Assembly: GCA_011037195.1 (NCBI GenBank)
Contig: JAAEAF010000266.1
Location: 124,001 to 188,000, forward strand
DNA length: 64,000 nucleotides
Origin: Triatoma infestans
Lineage: Eukaryota > Arthropoda > Insecta > Hemiptera > Reduviidae
Direction of reading: 5' to 3'
A model generated the notes under the pieces. It saw only the letters and a list, made by a program, of their open reading frames with translations, did no database searches and had not been told where the DNA came from. Shown piece after piece: positions 1-9,960 of the stretch (position 1 is its first letter; every line of letters starts with the position of its first letter). The translations under genes and the position numbers were made by a program.

Positions 1-939
1 AGTTAGTATTAACTATGATTTCAGTTTCATTAAATTATCAGTAAAAATTACAAATTCCATGTTTACTCTCTATGTCTAGGTATTAGACAAAAAATAAACA
101 TGTATTATTTGTGCTAATATTTGAAATAAGTACGTATTTAATGTTGTTTCCGTAAGATTGATCAAAATTAATTAATAAAAAGACATGCCGAGCTTAAATT
201 TTAGTAGGTAATAATTTCTAATTACTTAAGTCGGCGAGCCCTTATGTATGTATTACTATTAAATTGCAAAAATTTATAAGTTATTTAACAAAAAATAATG
301 TAATGATTTTGACCATAACTTTTGAAAAACCTAACCGATTTAAATTTTTTTTTTTTTTTAGGAGCTCAAGTACTATAAAAAAAAATATAATGTTCCATTT
401 GAAAAAAAAAGGTGGATGCTGTATCCCTCGGGATATTGGAGTTTAAAAATAGACCAATCACTGAAAATAAACTAGACTAAAAATGATTAAATACGTGTTT
501 TCTATTTTTTCGAAATTTCCCGCCGTTTAAAAAAAAAGTTGGTGGAGAATATAACTCTGGTCACCCTGTATTGTTGATTCTAAGTAATGATTAAACCAAT
601 AATTATAACCATATATTTGAGTGATAATAAATAGATGTAAAGTTAAATTAAATTTGTTATAGAAACTAACTAACTTCTCCAAGGATTAAGAAAATTAAAT
701 TTGCTTTTTTTTTGGAAATTGTATTTTTAAATGCACTGAATGAAATATAAAAATTTTCAATATTTGTAAGACTATTTATCAAATTTGTGGTTCGGGGTAC
801 AAATCTGTATTTCAAATAATTGGTTTTATGACTTTCGATGGAAAATGGGATTTGTAGTCTGGAATGGTAAGATGGAATATGAAATTTTATTTTGTCAAAT
901 TCCTATTAACTAAGGAAGGAGTGGAATTATTTGAACAAG
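1..939. other. AT-rich stretch, nothing recognised
   Basis: No supported gene is seen. The only open frame, at about 264-446, is low-complexity and runs through a poly-T tract. The composition is strongly AT-rich with A and T homopolymers. Confidence 0.6.
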
Positions 940-1320
940 TGTAACAGTTCTGAGATATTTCGTCTATAGAGAAGTACAGTTGTAGTTATGTAGCTGTTTT
1001 GTGTAAGGAGTATCTTTGTATTGTCCTGTATTTCTGAAATGTATCAAACGCATAACCCTTTCTATTCGGCTGATATGTGTTGATTGGAATAGAGCCCAGA
1101 CAGGTGAACAATAATCGAGAAGTGATCTAACGATAATGTGTCATTGTCATGGAAGTGTTTAGTATTCGAGAAATGAATCCAAAAATCTTAATAAGATTTT
1201 GTAATTACTGTCCTGAAATAAGAATCGAAGATTAACTCATTGTCAATAAAGACGCCAAGGTCTTTTATAATGTTTTGGTGTTAGTTGCGACCGCTGTATT
1301 CAATGTTGTAAAATAGATGT
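940..1320 (-). pseudogene. LINE reverse-transcriptase fragment (Jockey/CR1-like)
   Basis: Read on the minus strand, this stretch gives the block after the RT palm: KDLGVFIDNELIFDSYF, then a segment resembling the usual K-A-Y..LGFI.R.S..F motif, then a degenerate 'LDH-SIIVHLSGLYS' block where RTs read LY..LVRS.LEYCS..W.P. Two stops (after KSY and after HISAE) show that it is dead. In full-length LINEs this block follows the YADD motif and copies element RNA at the nicked target. Only about 125 codons remain, and no 5' or 3' end of the element was found. The clade assignment (Jockey or CR1) is inferred from pattern alone. Confidence 0.6.
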
Positions 1321-1357
1321 TGAGGTTCGGTCATAAAAAAAATTCGGTTTTAAATTT

Positions 1358-1398
1358 TCACCGACGTTTCGGTAAATTAATTGCCTTCTTCAGGGTCT
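1358..1398 (-). ncRNA. hammerhead-ribozyme-like motif
   Basis: The minus strand carries the core boxes CTGAAGA and GAAAC followed by ACGTC. Flanking ACC and GGT could form stem I, and GG/CC stem II. Position 7 of the CUGANGA box is free in hammerheads. Stem III would be a self-complementary ACGT with no loop, as reported for minimal hammerheads of Penelope-like elements. There is one extra base between the box and stem II, so activity is doubtful. Confidence 0.35.
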
Positions 1399-1790
1399 GT
1401 ACAAAGGTTTTAATACAAATAACAAAACAAAATATAAATTTAAATAAAATTTTCAAATAAAAATGTTTTAAAATAAACTAAATAAAGAGTATATATATAT
1501 ATATATAGCAATTTTAAATTTATTTTGACTATTGCTGCAGGACAGATCAATAATAAACTGCATCACAACTATTGAAACTTTGACAATATTGACATATATG
1601 AGAGTAAAAATATGGAAATACATAAAAATTTCTTGTTACAATTTCTTAAAAACTACAGTCTAACTTATGATATACCATCACCAAGTGTTGCGGACATTGG
1701 ATGGGTCAAGGTTTATAAGGGGCTAGGAGAGTGGATGGGAAAACCATGTCTTAATCTATATATTGTTTTGGAAATTCCAGGAGATTGTTA
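1399..1790. other. AT-rich spacer with a short (TA)n run
   Basis: Contains a TA microsatellite near 1490-1508 and otherwise unassigned AT-rich sequence up to the target site of LTR element D. The open frame at 1612-1809 runs into the LTR and resembles nothing known to me. Confidence 0.5.
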
Positions 1791-2492
1791 TGTAACGGGA
1801 TATGGATAAGGGAAGTATAGCTGCGCTGGTAGATTTATTATTTATTAGAACCATACCGGCTTAATAATGGAAGGTGTTAAGCCGGTGAATTCTACTCATC
1901 TAATAGTTAATAACACAACTGCCGGCAGATATATTGAACATTAGATGACTATTAAGCTAAACATGAACACTGGCTAACATTCAACCCCGATACTATATGT
2001 TCCTTTTTACTATTACTCTACTCTAAACAATAATTTTACTCTACTTTGCATAATAGATTAATCTCCTATTAATTGTATCCTAGCCAGAACCCTTATCAAT
2101 AAAATTATTTGTGAAATACAAAATGTAAGGCTTAAACTAGCTAAATTACTGGTAAATAATATCCTTAACATCAGTAAATTTCTTACGTTAACCCCACACC
2201 CTAATTCAGACTGGGTCAGTGCAATCCAATGTGCCGCCTCGGCGCCAGAAGCTAGAAAAATGCCATGGGTACTCACCGAAAAGTAGTCCTATCTACGCCT
2301 CCATTCACTAACGCTCTCCGAGCTAGACTGACTCTTCTTTTTAAAACAATTCTCTCACACAGAGAGAAATAGTAGGAGCAAAACGCTGACGCGGCAACCC
2401 ACCACTGCACTGGCCCATTCGTATAGATAACTGTTCTCTTCTCTTATTAACTAGTTTAAAATATAATAAATTCAAATGTTCGCACCATTACA
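1791..2492 (-). repeat. 3' LTR of element D
   Basis: About 702 bp, starting TGTAA and ending TTACA on the plus strand, with perfect short terminal inverted repeats. It matches 6159-6922 over most of its length, including the blocks GGAAGGTGTTAAGCCGGTG and CACTGGCTAACATTCAACC. It lacks a segment of about 60 bp that the other LTR carries near 6240-6310, so the two have diverged by indels. Confidence 0.8.
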
Positions 2493-2558
2493 ATGCCAAC
2501 CTCAAAAAAAAAAAGGGGCGACTCCCAAGTCGCTCCTTTTTCTCATTACTGGTCTTCC

Positions 2559-3582
2559 CTAAGAGAATATAGGGAACTCGACAGGGCACACAAGGAGATG
2601 CGTCCCCCGGAACTTGCGTCGCTGCAACTCGCTAATGGACGTATGGAAGTCTCGATCTCTGCTGATAAGGAAGTAGTCAGCTTCTGGCTGTAGTATCATG
2701 GTCAGCCCGGACGAGCCAGTGGGTATGGGAATCGATTTCACTCGGTACATCTCATATTGTCTTCCTGGCGCCGACAAGGGCAGATCCAACAGTATGCTGA
2801 TGACATCTCCTGTAGAAATGGCGTGCGCTTCCGCCGTGTCATAGTAGAAATATATGTCGGCAGGCGAGGTACCCGCCGCAAACTCCAGCCCCCTCGGCAG
2901 CCCGGGCGCCACACTTCTTACCATCGCACTCAATTCCATTGGACTGACCAGCAAGATATTAGCCCTCCCGGACACGAGCCTCTCTAGTGCCCCATGGATA
3001 GTTCTTATCGTAGTTAGCGACTCCAACGCAGATAGTTCTAGGTTTCTAATAAGGGTGGAAGAGTTAAAGTATAAATGTAAGAGAAGGGTGACGTTATGTA
3101 CCTGGGATTCGAGGTGGGAGATTCGGCGGTTATATTGAGATACGTGGAGGGACAGTTGCTCGGCCACGCCATTGAGCCGTTGGTTTGCCTGCGCTATGTC
3201 GTTGTTTAGTCGTTTAGTCACGGTTAGATTGTTTTTTCTCGAAATGGACTAACTCCGCCTCGACCCGGTCTAAATGCTGCAGGTGGGCTTGCGTCTCGCG
3301 CAGATCATCTTCATCTGGGGTACCGAAAAGTACCTTCAGAACCCTCCCTCCGATGTTTAAGAAGCCTCTCCTTTGTCGCCGATGGGGTAACATATCCAGC
3401 ATAGTTTGACTCGCTTCCAACAAGTCCTCTTCAAGGGCTAATATACGCTCTATCTCTTCCTCATGGATTCCGAGGGGCGGTGCCCGGGCGGTAGCCTCCC
3501 GCAAGTGAGTCCTGGCCTCCAGCGTCAGTGTCCGAAGCCGGGCAACATCCGAGTGGATAGCACTGGCATTGAGCTGGATCAC
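2559..3582 (-). pseudogene. env-like (F-type fusion protein) gene of element D, frameshifted and truncated
   Basis: Two overlapping frames make up the gene: 3582-3214 (122 aa) and 3221-2559 (220 aa). The first contains a furin-type site RRQRR at residues 68-72, followed at once by a hydrophobic, glycine-bearing segment GFLNIGGRVLKVLFGT and an acidic DEDDL. This is the layout of the fusion peptide in baculovirus F proteins and errantivirus Env. The second frame continues with a heptad-like region (LSLHVSQYNRRISHLESQV). The frame break lies at a run of six A/T near 3225-3233. No transmembrane anchor is visible before the stop at 2559, so the C-terminus appears lost or altered. If whole, it would be a membrane fusion glycoprotein. 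As it stands it is a pseudogene. Confidence 0.65.
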
Positions 3583-3777
3583 TATTCTCCAGCGATCCCC
3601 TACTAGTAGCGTATCCGCCTCCTTGGTGAACAGCGCCGCCTATCGCAGTTGGCCCGCGACCATCCCCAAAGCTTGCCACACTGTAACATCCGGTAACTGG
3701 GTTAAAAGAGACTCTGAAGATACTTGCAATGGGGTCACTACTTCCCTCTCTCTGTGTACTTGCAGGTTCGCGATTTC

Positions 3778-4254
3778 TCAATGGGTACGGGGATCTGGGA
3801 CGAGGCGGGTTACTGTCGTCAGGGTAGTAGGTGGAATCTCGTGGATCATCCCCTTCGGGCGGGGATAGAGGTAAGAATAATCCTGGGTCCCACTGCTACA
3901 ATAGTCGGGGAGGGCTTCTTCCTCCGGGTGTATCCCTTCCATACCCTCTTCCTCTTCGTCATCGGAGTTGGGGGCCAATACCCACGGGGGGATGGGTACC
4001 GGTTCCTTGGAGCTGGCTTCTTCCGATCGGCCTTCAGAGGGCGGCTCTGGCCTCGGCTGTTCTATTGTAACCTCTCCTCTAAACGGTTTCAATCTATTGA
4101 GACGGATGGTTTGCCACTCGCCCGGGCGCAGCCCGGAATGTTGAAAGCAGCGGCGGTTTTTGGAAGTAGTGATATATGAACGAGTGGGAACTAAGGAAAA
4201 GGGTGGAAGGTAGATAGCTGTCTTCTGTACACATACGGTACAACTATAATACAT
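3778..4254 (-). pseudogene. pol 3' end (integrase C-terminal region) of element D
   Basis: The 158-aa frame begins in a low-information region and then reads GEWQTIRLNRLKPFRGE. This resembles the end of the integrase C-terminal domain of Gypsy-group elements, where a V/I-x-R-L-K-P-F/Y motif is common. After it comes a tail rich in proline and acidic residues (EPVPIPPWVLAP, DDEEEEGMEG), as often precedes an overlapping env start. It lies between integrase-core remnants (4988-5330) and env (3582-2559), as expected for gag-pol-env order. No start codon is assigned because it would be internal to a polyprotein. The identification rests on one motif plus position. Confidence 0.45.
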
Positions 4255-4985
4255 CAGTCAAAAAGGAAAAGGCAAAAAAAGTGTATCTAGTGTGAGGAGC
4301 GAGTGTTTGTATTAGGTGCCAAAGAGTGAGAAGTTAGTGGGTTGGTTGGTTAGTGTTTGTGTGGACAGTAATAGGGACAGGGAAGAGGGACAAAAATGAG
4401 ATGGTCTAGAGGTCTCAGAATCACATGGGCTTTAAGGAATGGCTGGCTTGAGTTGGCAGCTCTAATTTGTGTCCAGAAGATAGTGAGATACTGTCAACAC
4501 ACTGGTCTATATCACCGGCCGGTACAACACACATGACATATACTAAAAACCCTCTTTACTACTCTTTACTGATACCTCAGCCTCCTCCTCAATCCGGAAA
4601 AATCCCGATCCCATTTCATTTAGTTGGAATTTAATTATCATTATAAAGTAAGAAAAAAATAATAATAAAAAAAAAAAAAAAAAATTTGGAAAGCCACTTT
4701 GCAGACCTCTTGACATCACCTCACATCATTTTTTGTTTGTTTTCTTTCGTTTTTTGGCTTAAAGTACTATTTTATATTAAAAGGGATTTGGGGGGGGATA
4801 AAATGTAGAATGCGTGTGTGTGTAGAATTACATAGTTATAGTTCTCTTAAAACCTTCCAAACTCTCCGAAAGCCAATCTAACGACTAAAATCTTTTCCTA
4901 TCAAGTTCCAAACAAAGGTGATATACATATATGCTAAAGTGACTTCCCCCCAAAGGACCCTACAAAAAAAATTATTTTCTGCAAA
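4255..4985. other. Unassigned segment inside element D
   Basis: A 0.7 kb AT-rich stretch with a run of A near 4664-4684 separates the integrase core fragment from the integrase C-terminus. It has no coding match in either orientation. It could be a later insertion, such as a retroposed sequence with a poly-A-like tract, or decayed pol. No target duplication was located. Confidence 0.4.
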
Positions 4986-4987
4986 AC

Positions 4988-5330
4988 TTAAATACCAAAA
5001 TATGAGTCTAAATTGTTCTTAATCTGTGGTAGACACAACGGGTGGGAGGGTGTTGTCTTGTAGCTTGAGCTTCGTGACCCCAGCGTGTCGCAGATTCCCT
5101 TCATTAAGCGGAGCAAAAGTTTGTCCCCTGATCCGTAAGGATATGGGAAGGAATAGCCTGACGGACAAGCACCCGCTGGACGAAGGCAGCTGAGCAACGC
5201 TATCCGCTGTTGGTCTGTAAGGTATTCCTCCACATATCGTGAGAAGTGATCTACGATTGTTAACAGTACTGGTTTGGCGCATCCGGCTGGAAGGAAGGGG
5301 ACTCACAATATCCAGCGTACTAGTTCAAAC
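4988..5330 (-). pseudogene. Integrase catalytic-core fragment of element D
   Basis: The minus strand reads LLTIVDHFSRYVEEYLTDQQ, which carries the first catalytic aspartate (VDHFSR). In a different frame it reads the second aspartate region, D-Q-G-T-N-F, at about 5117-5140, and then a K-T-T-P-S-H-P block where active integrases read TTPYHPQ. The pieces sit in different frames, so at least two frameshifts are present. The glutamate block was not seen. In the intact family this core joins element cDNA to host DNA. Flanking order (protease upstream, integrase tail downstream) agrees. Confidence 0.6.
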
Positions 5331-5453
5331 GGGGATTAAGGTTGGCACGTCTCCCAATGGGGCTTTTAACTTGGGACTTTAAATGGGGTCTTGCGCTCAT
5401 TGCAGCTTGACAGTCCCGAACGTAAATTTTGACATCTTCTCTCCAGGGTGATA

Positions 5454-5942
5454 TCAACAAAAAAAAAAAAAAATGTGCCCCGCATCTACAACGAGATTCA
5501 ACGCCGAAAGCGCGCTTAGCCCCAGAACACCGTCCGCCTTCACATCTGCCTCTGCAATTACAAACTCTTGTAACCTGCGCTTGGATCCGCAGGATATGCA
5601 TATCCGCTGCCTTAATTCAGCCTTAATGTCGCATGGTTCCATCCTGATTCCCCCAATCGGTTCCCTGAGGATAGAGATGCCCGCACCCGTATCCACTAAC
5701 AACACCCGTGTCTCTCCTGGAAGACACAACGGGATAGACAAGAAGGATGGCTGCGGTCCCTGAGCGTTGGTAACCCTCTCGGTAACCCTTATAGTTCCTG
5801 ACCCTCCGCTGCTGGGGCTGGCAGCGGTGGGCAACCATTTGGGGAAATGGCCGGTGCACCGGTCGTCCATGGCGACTGCAGCCGCTCTTCTCACACGCTT
5901 CGTGCAATCACGGGGTTGGCCGCAGACATAGCTGGCGCCCAC
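5454..5942 (-). pseudogene. gag nucleocapsid remnant and aspartic protease of element D
   Basis: One frame of 162 aa contains TRVLLVDTGAGISIL at residues 78-92, the retropepsin active-site DTG, and later ADGVLGLSAL, matching the second hydrophobic-GLLG-like block of retropepsins. Upstream, around residues 28-38, RCTGHFPKWLP looks like the second half of a zinc knuckle with GHF but without a clean CCHC set. A stretch of T/A homopolymer at 5458-5472 ends the frame prematurely. The protease would mature Gag-Pol in the particle. The frame start is an artefact of truncation. Confidence 0.65.
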
Positions 5943-6157
5943 ATCAACTCCGCCCGGGTTCTCTTGACCACTCGGTTGCGCCCTAGTAGCTCCATTGTCT
6001 CCAATCGCTTAGTAAGCTCCTCCCTCTCCCTGTCCCGTACGGCTAATTCGGCATTAAGTCGTCGCAACTCCTCCGCCTCCCTCCGCAATTCTTCCTCCTT
6101 AGCCTCTTTCGGCTTAATTTTATGGTTAGGAGCCTCGGATCCCACTTCTGACACCAA
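5891..6157 (-). pseudogene. gag-like coiled-coil segment of element D
   Basis: The frame begins right at the primer-binding site and gives a charged region (KPKEAKEEELRREAEELRRL) with heptad spacing predicted to be a coiled coil, ending near 5891. A Gag capsid of usual size would need several hundred residues. Here it passes straight into the nucleocapsid/protease region in a different frame, so most of gag has been deleted. The true start codon cannot be fixed, because the apparent start is a TTG inside the primer site. Confidence 0.45.
6139..6156 (-). promoter_or_regulatory. Primer-binding site, tRNA-Leu type
   Basis: On the minus strand TGGTGTCAGAAGTGGGAT lies two bases inside the 5' LTR. 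It is complementary to the CCA-terminated 3' end of a eukaryotic tRNA-Leu (CAA/UAA type, by my knowledge of that tRNA). It fixes the element orientation as minus. Confidence 0.75.
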
Positions 6158-6158
6158 A

Positions 6159-6922
6159 TGTAACGGGATATGGGAGGTTAGTGGATAAGGGAAGTATTAA
6201 GCTATACTGCGCTAGTAGATTTATTATTTATTAGAACATACCTGGAAAAATACAGCTCAAACAAAAATTGTAATGCTATAGGATATAATATTTGCTATTG
6301 AGAGTTTACATAAAATAATGGAAGGTGTTAAGCCGGTGAATTCTACTCATCTAATAGTTAATAACACAACTGCCGGCAGATATATTGAACATTAGATGAC
6401 TACTAAGCTAAACATGAACACTGGCTAACATTCAACCCCGATACTATATGTTCCTTTTTACTATTACTCTACTCTAAACAATAATTTATTGTATCCTAGC
6501 CAGAACCCTTATCAATAAAATTATTTGTGAAATACAAAATGTAAGGCTTAAACTAGCTAAATTACTGGTAAATAATATCCTGAACATCACCAGTAATAAA
6601 TTAACCCCATAATTTCTTACGTTAACCCCACACCCTAATTCAGACTGGGTCAGTGCAATCCAATGTGCCGCCTCGGCGCCAGAAGCTAGAAAAATGCCAT
6701 GGGTACTCACCGAAAAGTAGTTCTATCTACGCCTCCATTCACTAACGCTCTCTGAGCTAGACTGACTCTTCTTTTTAAAACAATTCTCTCACACAGAGAG
6801 AAATAGTAGGAGCAAAACGCTGACGCGGCAAACCACCACTGCACTGGCCCATTCGTATAATAACTGTTCTCTTCTCTTATTAAGTAGTTTAAAATATAAT
6901 AAATTCAAATGTTCGCACTACA
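6159..6922 (-). repeat. 5' LTR of element D
   Basis: About 764 bp, TGTAACGGG to CTACA on the plus strand. It matches 1791-2492 with an extra block of about 60 bp near 6240-6310 and other small indels. It is followed directly by the duplicated target GTTA at 6923-6926. Confidence 0.8.
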
Positions 6923-6926
6923 GTTA

Positions 6927-7129
6927 TAACTGAGGGATAGTTTGTTGGTGTCTGTTCTAAAATTGATAGATAATTTATCTGTAATTATCTATAATTTGTC
7001 TATAAATTATCTATAATTTGATAATTATCTATTTTATCTATAATTGATAGTCTTTTATAATTATAGGTCGATTCAGGAGTGCAATCTCCATAATATCTAG
7101 AATGTAATAGATTTTAACTTTACTGTATA
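6927..7129. other. AT-rich simple-sequence tract
   Basis: Contains imperfect repeats of TATCTATAATT between about 6963 and 7055. No gene is seen. Confidence 0.5.
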
Positions 7130-7400
7130 AATAATTACGTACCAATCAAGCAGATTGCAATGGATGCCTACCTGTAATAGTTTCTATAGTAAGATAGAAT
7201 TATCAACACTGTCGCAAATCTTAGAAAAATCTGTATAGTTGCAGTCAACTTGCAATTGTTCAGGGAAAGAATTCAGTTTGAATTCTTGAAAAATCAATAA
7301 GTTAGTCACTGTCGATCTTTTGAAGTGAAAGCCATGTTGGTAAGGAGATATTAACATTGTTAATTATTTCAATTGTGGTAACAGCATTGTCTTACTCTTA
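7130..7400 (-). pseudogene. LINE RT palm fragment (motif A region)
   Basis: The minus strand reads QHGFHFKRSTVTNLL, then CNYTDFSKICDSVD and ILL-KLLQVGIHCNLLDW. These correspond to the Jockey/CR1-type blocks Q.GF...RST..NL, YTDFSKAFD.VDH and L..L...GI...LL.W. The catalytic aspartate of motif A (Y-T-D-F-S-K) is still present, but stops and shifts break the frame. It may come from the same LINE family as the fragment at 940-1320. Confidence 0.65.
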
Positions 7401-7441
7401 ATTCCAAGGAAGTGTTTGACTTTCCGGTTCCACACTGCTGG

Positions 7442-7785
7442 TCATTCACCCAGTTGCGAAGAGAAAATCTGCTTAACTAATAGTTGTTCAACTTCACCTT
7501 TAAGTGTAGCTGCTAGATAATGTGTTTGAGGAAAAGTTAAATTATTATTATTGTCTGTAACAAGATTTAGAAATAAGCCTTTGAAAGAGCACCATTCAAA
7601 ATAATCATCAGAAAATTCTGGTATTGCAATCGGAAGCAATTGGTTTTTAGAACCATTGCTGTAAATAATTGCTTGTAAGTGTGTGTGTGTGTGTGTGTGA
7701 GACACTTCTACACCATTGTCTGTAGCAGGAATTAGGTTAGTTAGTTTTAGATCTAAAAGACCTGCCAACTCTTCTCTTTTCTGGA
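7442..7785 (-). pseudogene. BEL/Pao gag fragment (DUF1759-like)
   Basis: A 108-aa frame reads LPIAIPEFSDDYFEWCSFKGLF, then LTFPQTHYLAATLKGEVEQLL. This is the conserved Gag segment of BEL/Pao elements, usually L-P-x-F-x-G-x-x-x-x-W-x-x-F-x-x-x-F followed by K..YL...L.GEA. Upstream, the gene is interrupted by a (GT)n microsatellite at 7680-7699 (HTHTHTH in translation). No LTRs, protease or RT are nearby, so it is an isolated scrap. In the family this region contributes to the capsid. Confidence 0.65.
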
Positions 7786-8289
7786 ATGATCAATAGTTTA
7801 CGCCTCTGATTTAATTCCGTTTTTGTTGGTTTTATCGTAGCATTTAAAAAACTTTTTTTGTAAAAAAGAACAACATATTTGCTTATTTAATTAATTAATC
7901 ATTGTTGAATATGTGGATGGATCCGCAATGCTACGACGGATAAAATGCCAGATGTAATTAATCATTATTTCAAATAAAATTTTTAACTTAATCTAAAAAT
8001 ATGTATTTATTTTAAAAGAGAAAGAAAGGAATTTGCTTTTCCTAACTGCGTCTTCCAGATAAATTCAGTGAGATATAAGGACAGAGCAAGTTTCGAGCTG
8101 TTCCTCGGCGGTTTTTTATTGCACATTTTCAAGATCTCCAATGTCTTTCTGTACTTTGAGTGTTCGGAAACGTTTCCGGATTGTTAATATTTATATCTAC
8201 GATATACTGTCAGATGCCGAATTTATAAACCAGCCTTTCTTTATGTTTTTATATATAGTAGTTTTTTGTTTTAAATAATTTTATTTCAA
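7786..8289. other. Unassigned AT-rich stretch with a short inverted pair
   Basis: GTTTTATCGTAGCATTT near 7829-7846 and AATGCTACGACGGATAAAATG near 7927-7948 are imperfect inverted matches. The same GCTA.GACGGATAAAAT block recurs at 19240-19260 and 19735-19755, which suggests the same palindromic repeat family. No gene is seen. Confidence 0.4.
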
Positions 8290-8389
8290 CTTATAAATTA
8301 ATTCTACATTTCCATTGTGGTAAGAAATGTTGATTGAGTATGGTAAATGTGAAAATGACATGAACTGGCATAATTCTATTGCTCATAAT

Positions 8390-8930
8390 TATATTTTTAA
8401 GTTTACTGAGTCAGAAGAAAAGTGGCTAGGTTGGGTGCCGAGCTGCAACGGCATTCAAGGAAACGAACAGGCCGACAGGTTGGCAAAGGAGGCCGCCTCC
8501 GAACGCCCATTGGTTGTTCCTGAGCCTTCCAGCGGCATCTAGTACAAAACCGCCTGCGGGGCGATAGAAGTGGCTAACTCGGAAACACACATTTCACTGG
8601 AAAAACATTGCGGCAGTAACCAGGCATTTCAAGATTATTTAGAGGACTTTGGCAAAACAAACGAGCCAAAAAGAATCACTGCCCTAGATATAGAGCTTTG
8701 CCTTTTAAGGAAATATGTACATAGTATGGACCTCTCTGCGGATTCACTCTGTACGAAATGTGGCCAGAAGGATAAAACACCGATTCTTCTTCTTGGAGAG
8801 TGTGAGTACATTGCTCGCAGATGATGCCAGAAATTTGGCGTTTGTAACTTGAGGCAGGGATCAGAAATTTCTCTTACCAGCCCTGGCGTTTTTTCATGAG
8901 ACAGGGCTGATGTTAACTGTCTTATGGGGG
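8390..8930 (+). pseudogene. LINE RNase H and C-terminal Cys-rich region remnant
   Basis: LGWVPSCNGIQGNEQADRLAKEAA (8430-8500) is the last RNase H block of LINE-type RNases H (W.PSH.GI.GNE.AD.LAK.A), with S-C-N replacing the usual S-H-C/S and so losing the histidine. Farther on, 8570-8824 gives DLSADSLCTKCGQKDKTPILLLGEC, the Cys-containing tail of these polyproteins (C..C...ET..H.L..C). A stop separates the two blocks near 8540. The element is 5' truncated. The 3' end, after a G run at 8929-8938, was not resolved. Confidence 0.6.
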
Positions 8931-8939
8931 GGGGGGGAT

Positions 8940-9837
8940 GAGACATTGGTGGCCTAAGTGCTGAACTTCCCTAAGGAGGCTGAGTTTCAGATTAGCTTAT
9001 ATAAGAAGGAGAGAGAGCTAATGAGGGTAAAGTGACCGAGCGTAGAACAAAGATATTTATTGTATTGTAGGGTGGTGAATGTAGAAGATGTAACCGTTGC
9101 TGTTGCGAATCGCCTAAAGAGTGATGTGTCTAGTTAGAATTCCTGCCTGTTTGAAGGGGCGAGCTAGTGTTGCTAGCGAGGGCAACTTTTCAATGTTAAC
9201 ATTAATGAGATGTTCTTCGTATTCTTTTAAGTAAAGTTGTGACAGACTTTTAGTACTCAGATGGTCGGATTTATATTCAATTTCTTCTGCAGCTAAAGAC
9301 AGCTTCTAGGTGAGATTTGCTGTCGAAGCCCATTCGCCAACAAAGTGTGTGGTGCGTGACAGAGGGAGTAATATGTAGTTGACGTGCTCTTGGAGCGCGT
9401 TACTGGCGCTTTAATACGGTTGCTTATAGAACATTTGAGTTCAGCTTTTCTGACTTTCGTCCCGTCGGACCCTATTTTATTTCTTTTCCGAGGCTATAAT
9501 TCGGCTCTTATAAAATAAATGGCTTTTTGTTTTCGAACTTTAAATATAACGGATCTTCTTGTTATGTACTATTCTTGTTATATATACTCTTAATTGTTTA
9601 ATAATTAATGACAGTTAAAGTAGTTGTTAACATAATAGTTGTAGGTTGGTTGGGTGGTTGGGGTGGAGCATATATTATGCAATGTATCATCGGTCAGATT
9701 TAGTCGCTGCCACCGGTAGTTGAAATAGTGACCATAAGGAACGCCGCTAAAATATATCATTTCGATACCTAATTACTGGAAAATAAAATAAAACCAAATG
9801 AAATTTTTGATTAAGTATAGAAATGTGTATTTAAGGA
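8940..9837. other. Unassigned stretch
   Basis: No coding match or structured repeat recognised on either strand. Moderately AT-rich. Confidence 0.5.
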
Positions 9838-9960
9838 TCTTCTTCTTCTTCTTCCTTTACAGCCCTTGCAGGGCTTTGGCCTCCTTTAGCAGACTGTCCC
9901 AACCATCTCTGTCCCTGGCTTTCCTTCTCCACTGTCTGGCGCCCATGAAAATTCACCTTG
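9838..9960 (-). pseudogene. RTE-type LINE 3' end with (GAA)n tail
   Basis: The minus strand reads KARDRDGWDSLLKEAKALQ and then GL and a stop at 9857-9859. This ending (ARDR..W..L..EAKA..GL-stop) is typical of RTE-clade RT polyproteins. Immediately after the stop, in element orientation, is a (GAA)n tract, also typical of RTE 3' tails. About 30 codons survive, so it is a severely 5'-truncated copy. No target duplication was identified. Confidence 0.6.

Larger units (their letters stand above)
1791..6922 (-). mobile_element. LTR retrotransposon D, env-containing, internally deleted
   Basis: A 5.1 kb element is bounded by two long direct repeats, each starting TGTAACGGGATATGG and ending in TTACA (left) or CTACA (right). 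GTTA is duplicated immediately outside, at 1787-1790 and 6923-6926. In element (minus) orientation the order is 5' LTR (right), tRNA-Leu primer site, gag coiled coil, protease, integrase pieces, env-like gene, 3' LTR (left). RT and RNase H were not found, and about 0.7 kb before the integrase C-terminus is unassigned. The GC-rich coding part contrasts with the AT-rich surroundings. It is likely a Ty3/Gypsy-group element with an acquired F-type envelope. The family name is not determined. Confidence 0.8.

Noticed and set aside
264..446. 60-aa open frame with poly-Phe
   Set aside because: Low-complexity product of a T run; no motif or codon signal.
2493..3138. Plus-strand open frames in element D
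   Set aside because: Antisense shadows of the GC-rich env-like gene; the minus frame has the furin site and fusion segment.
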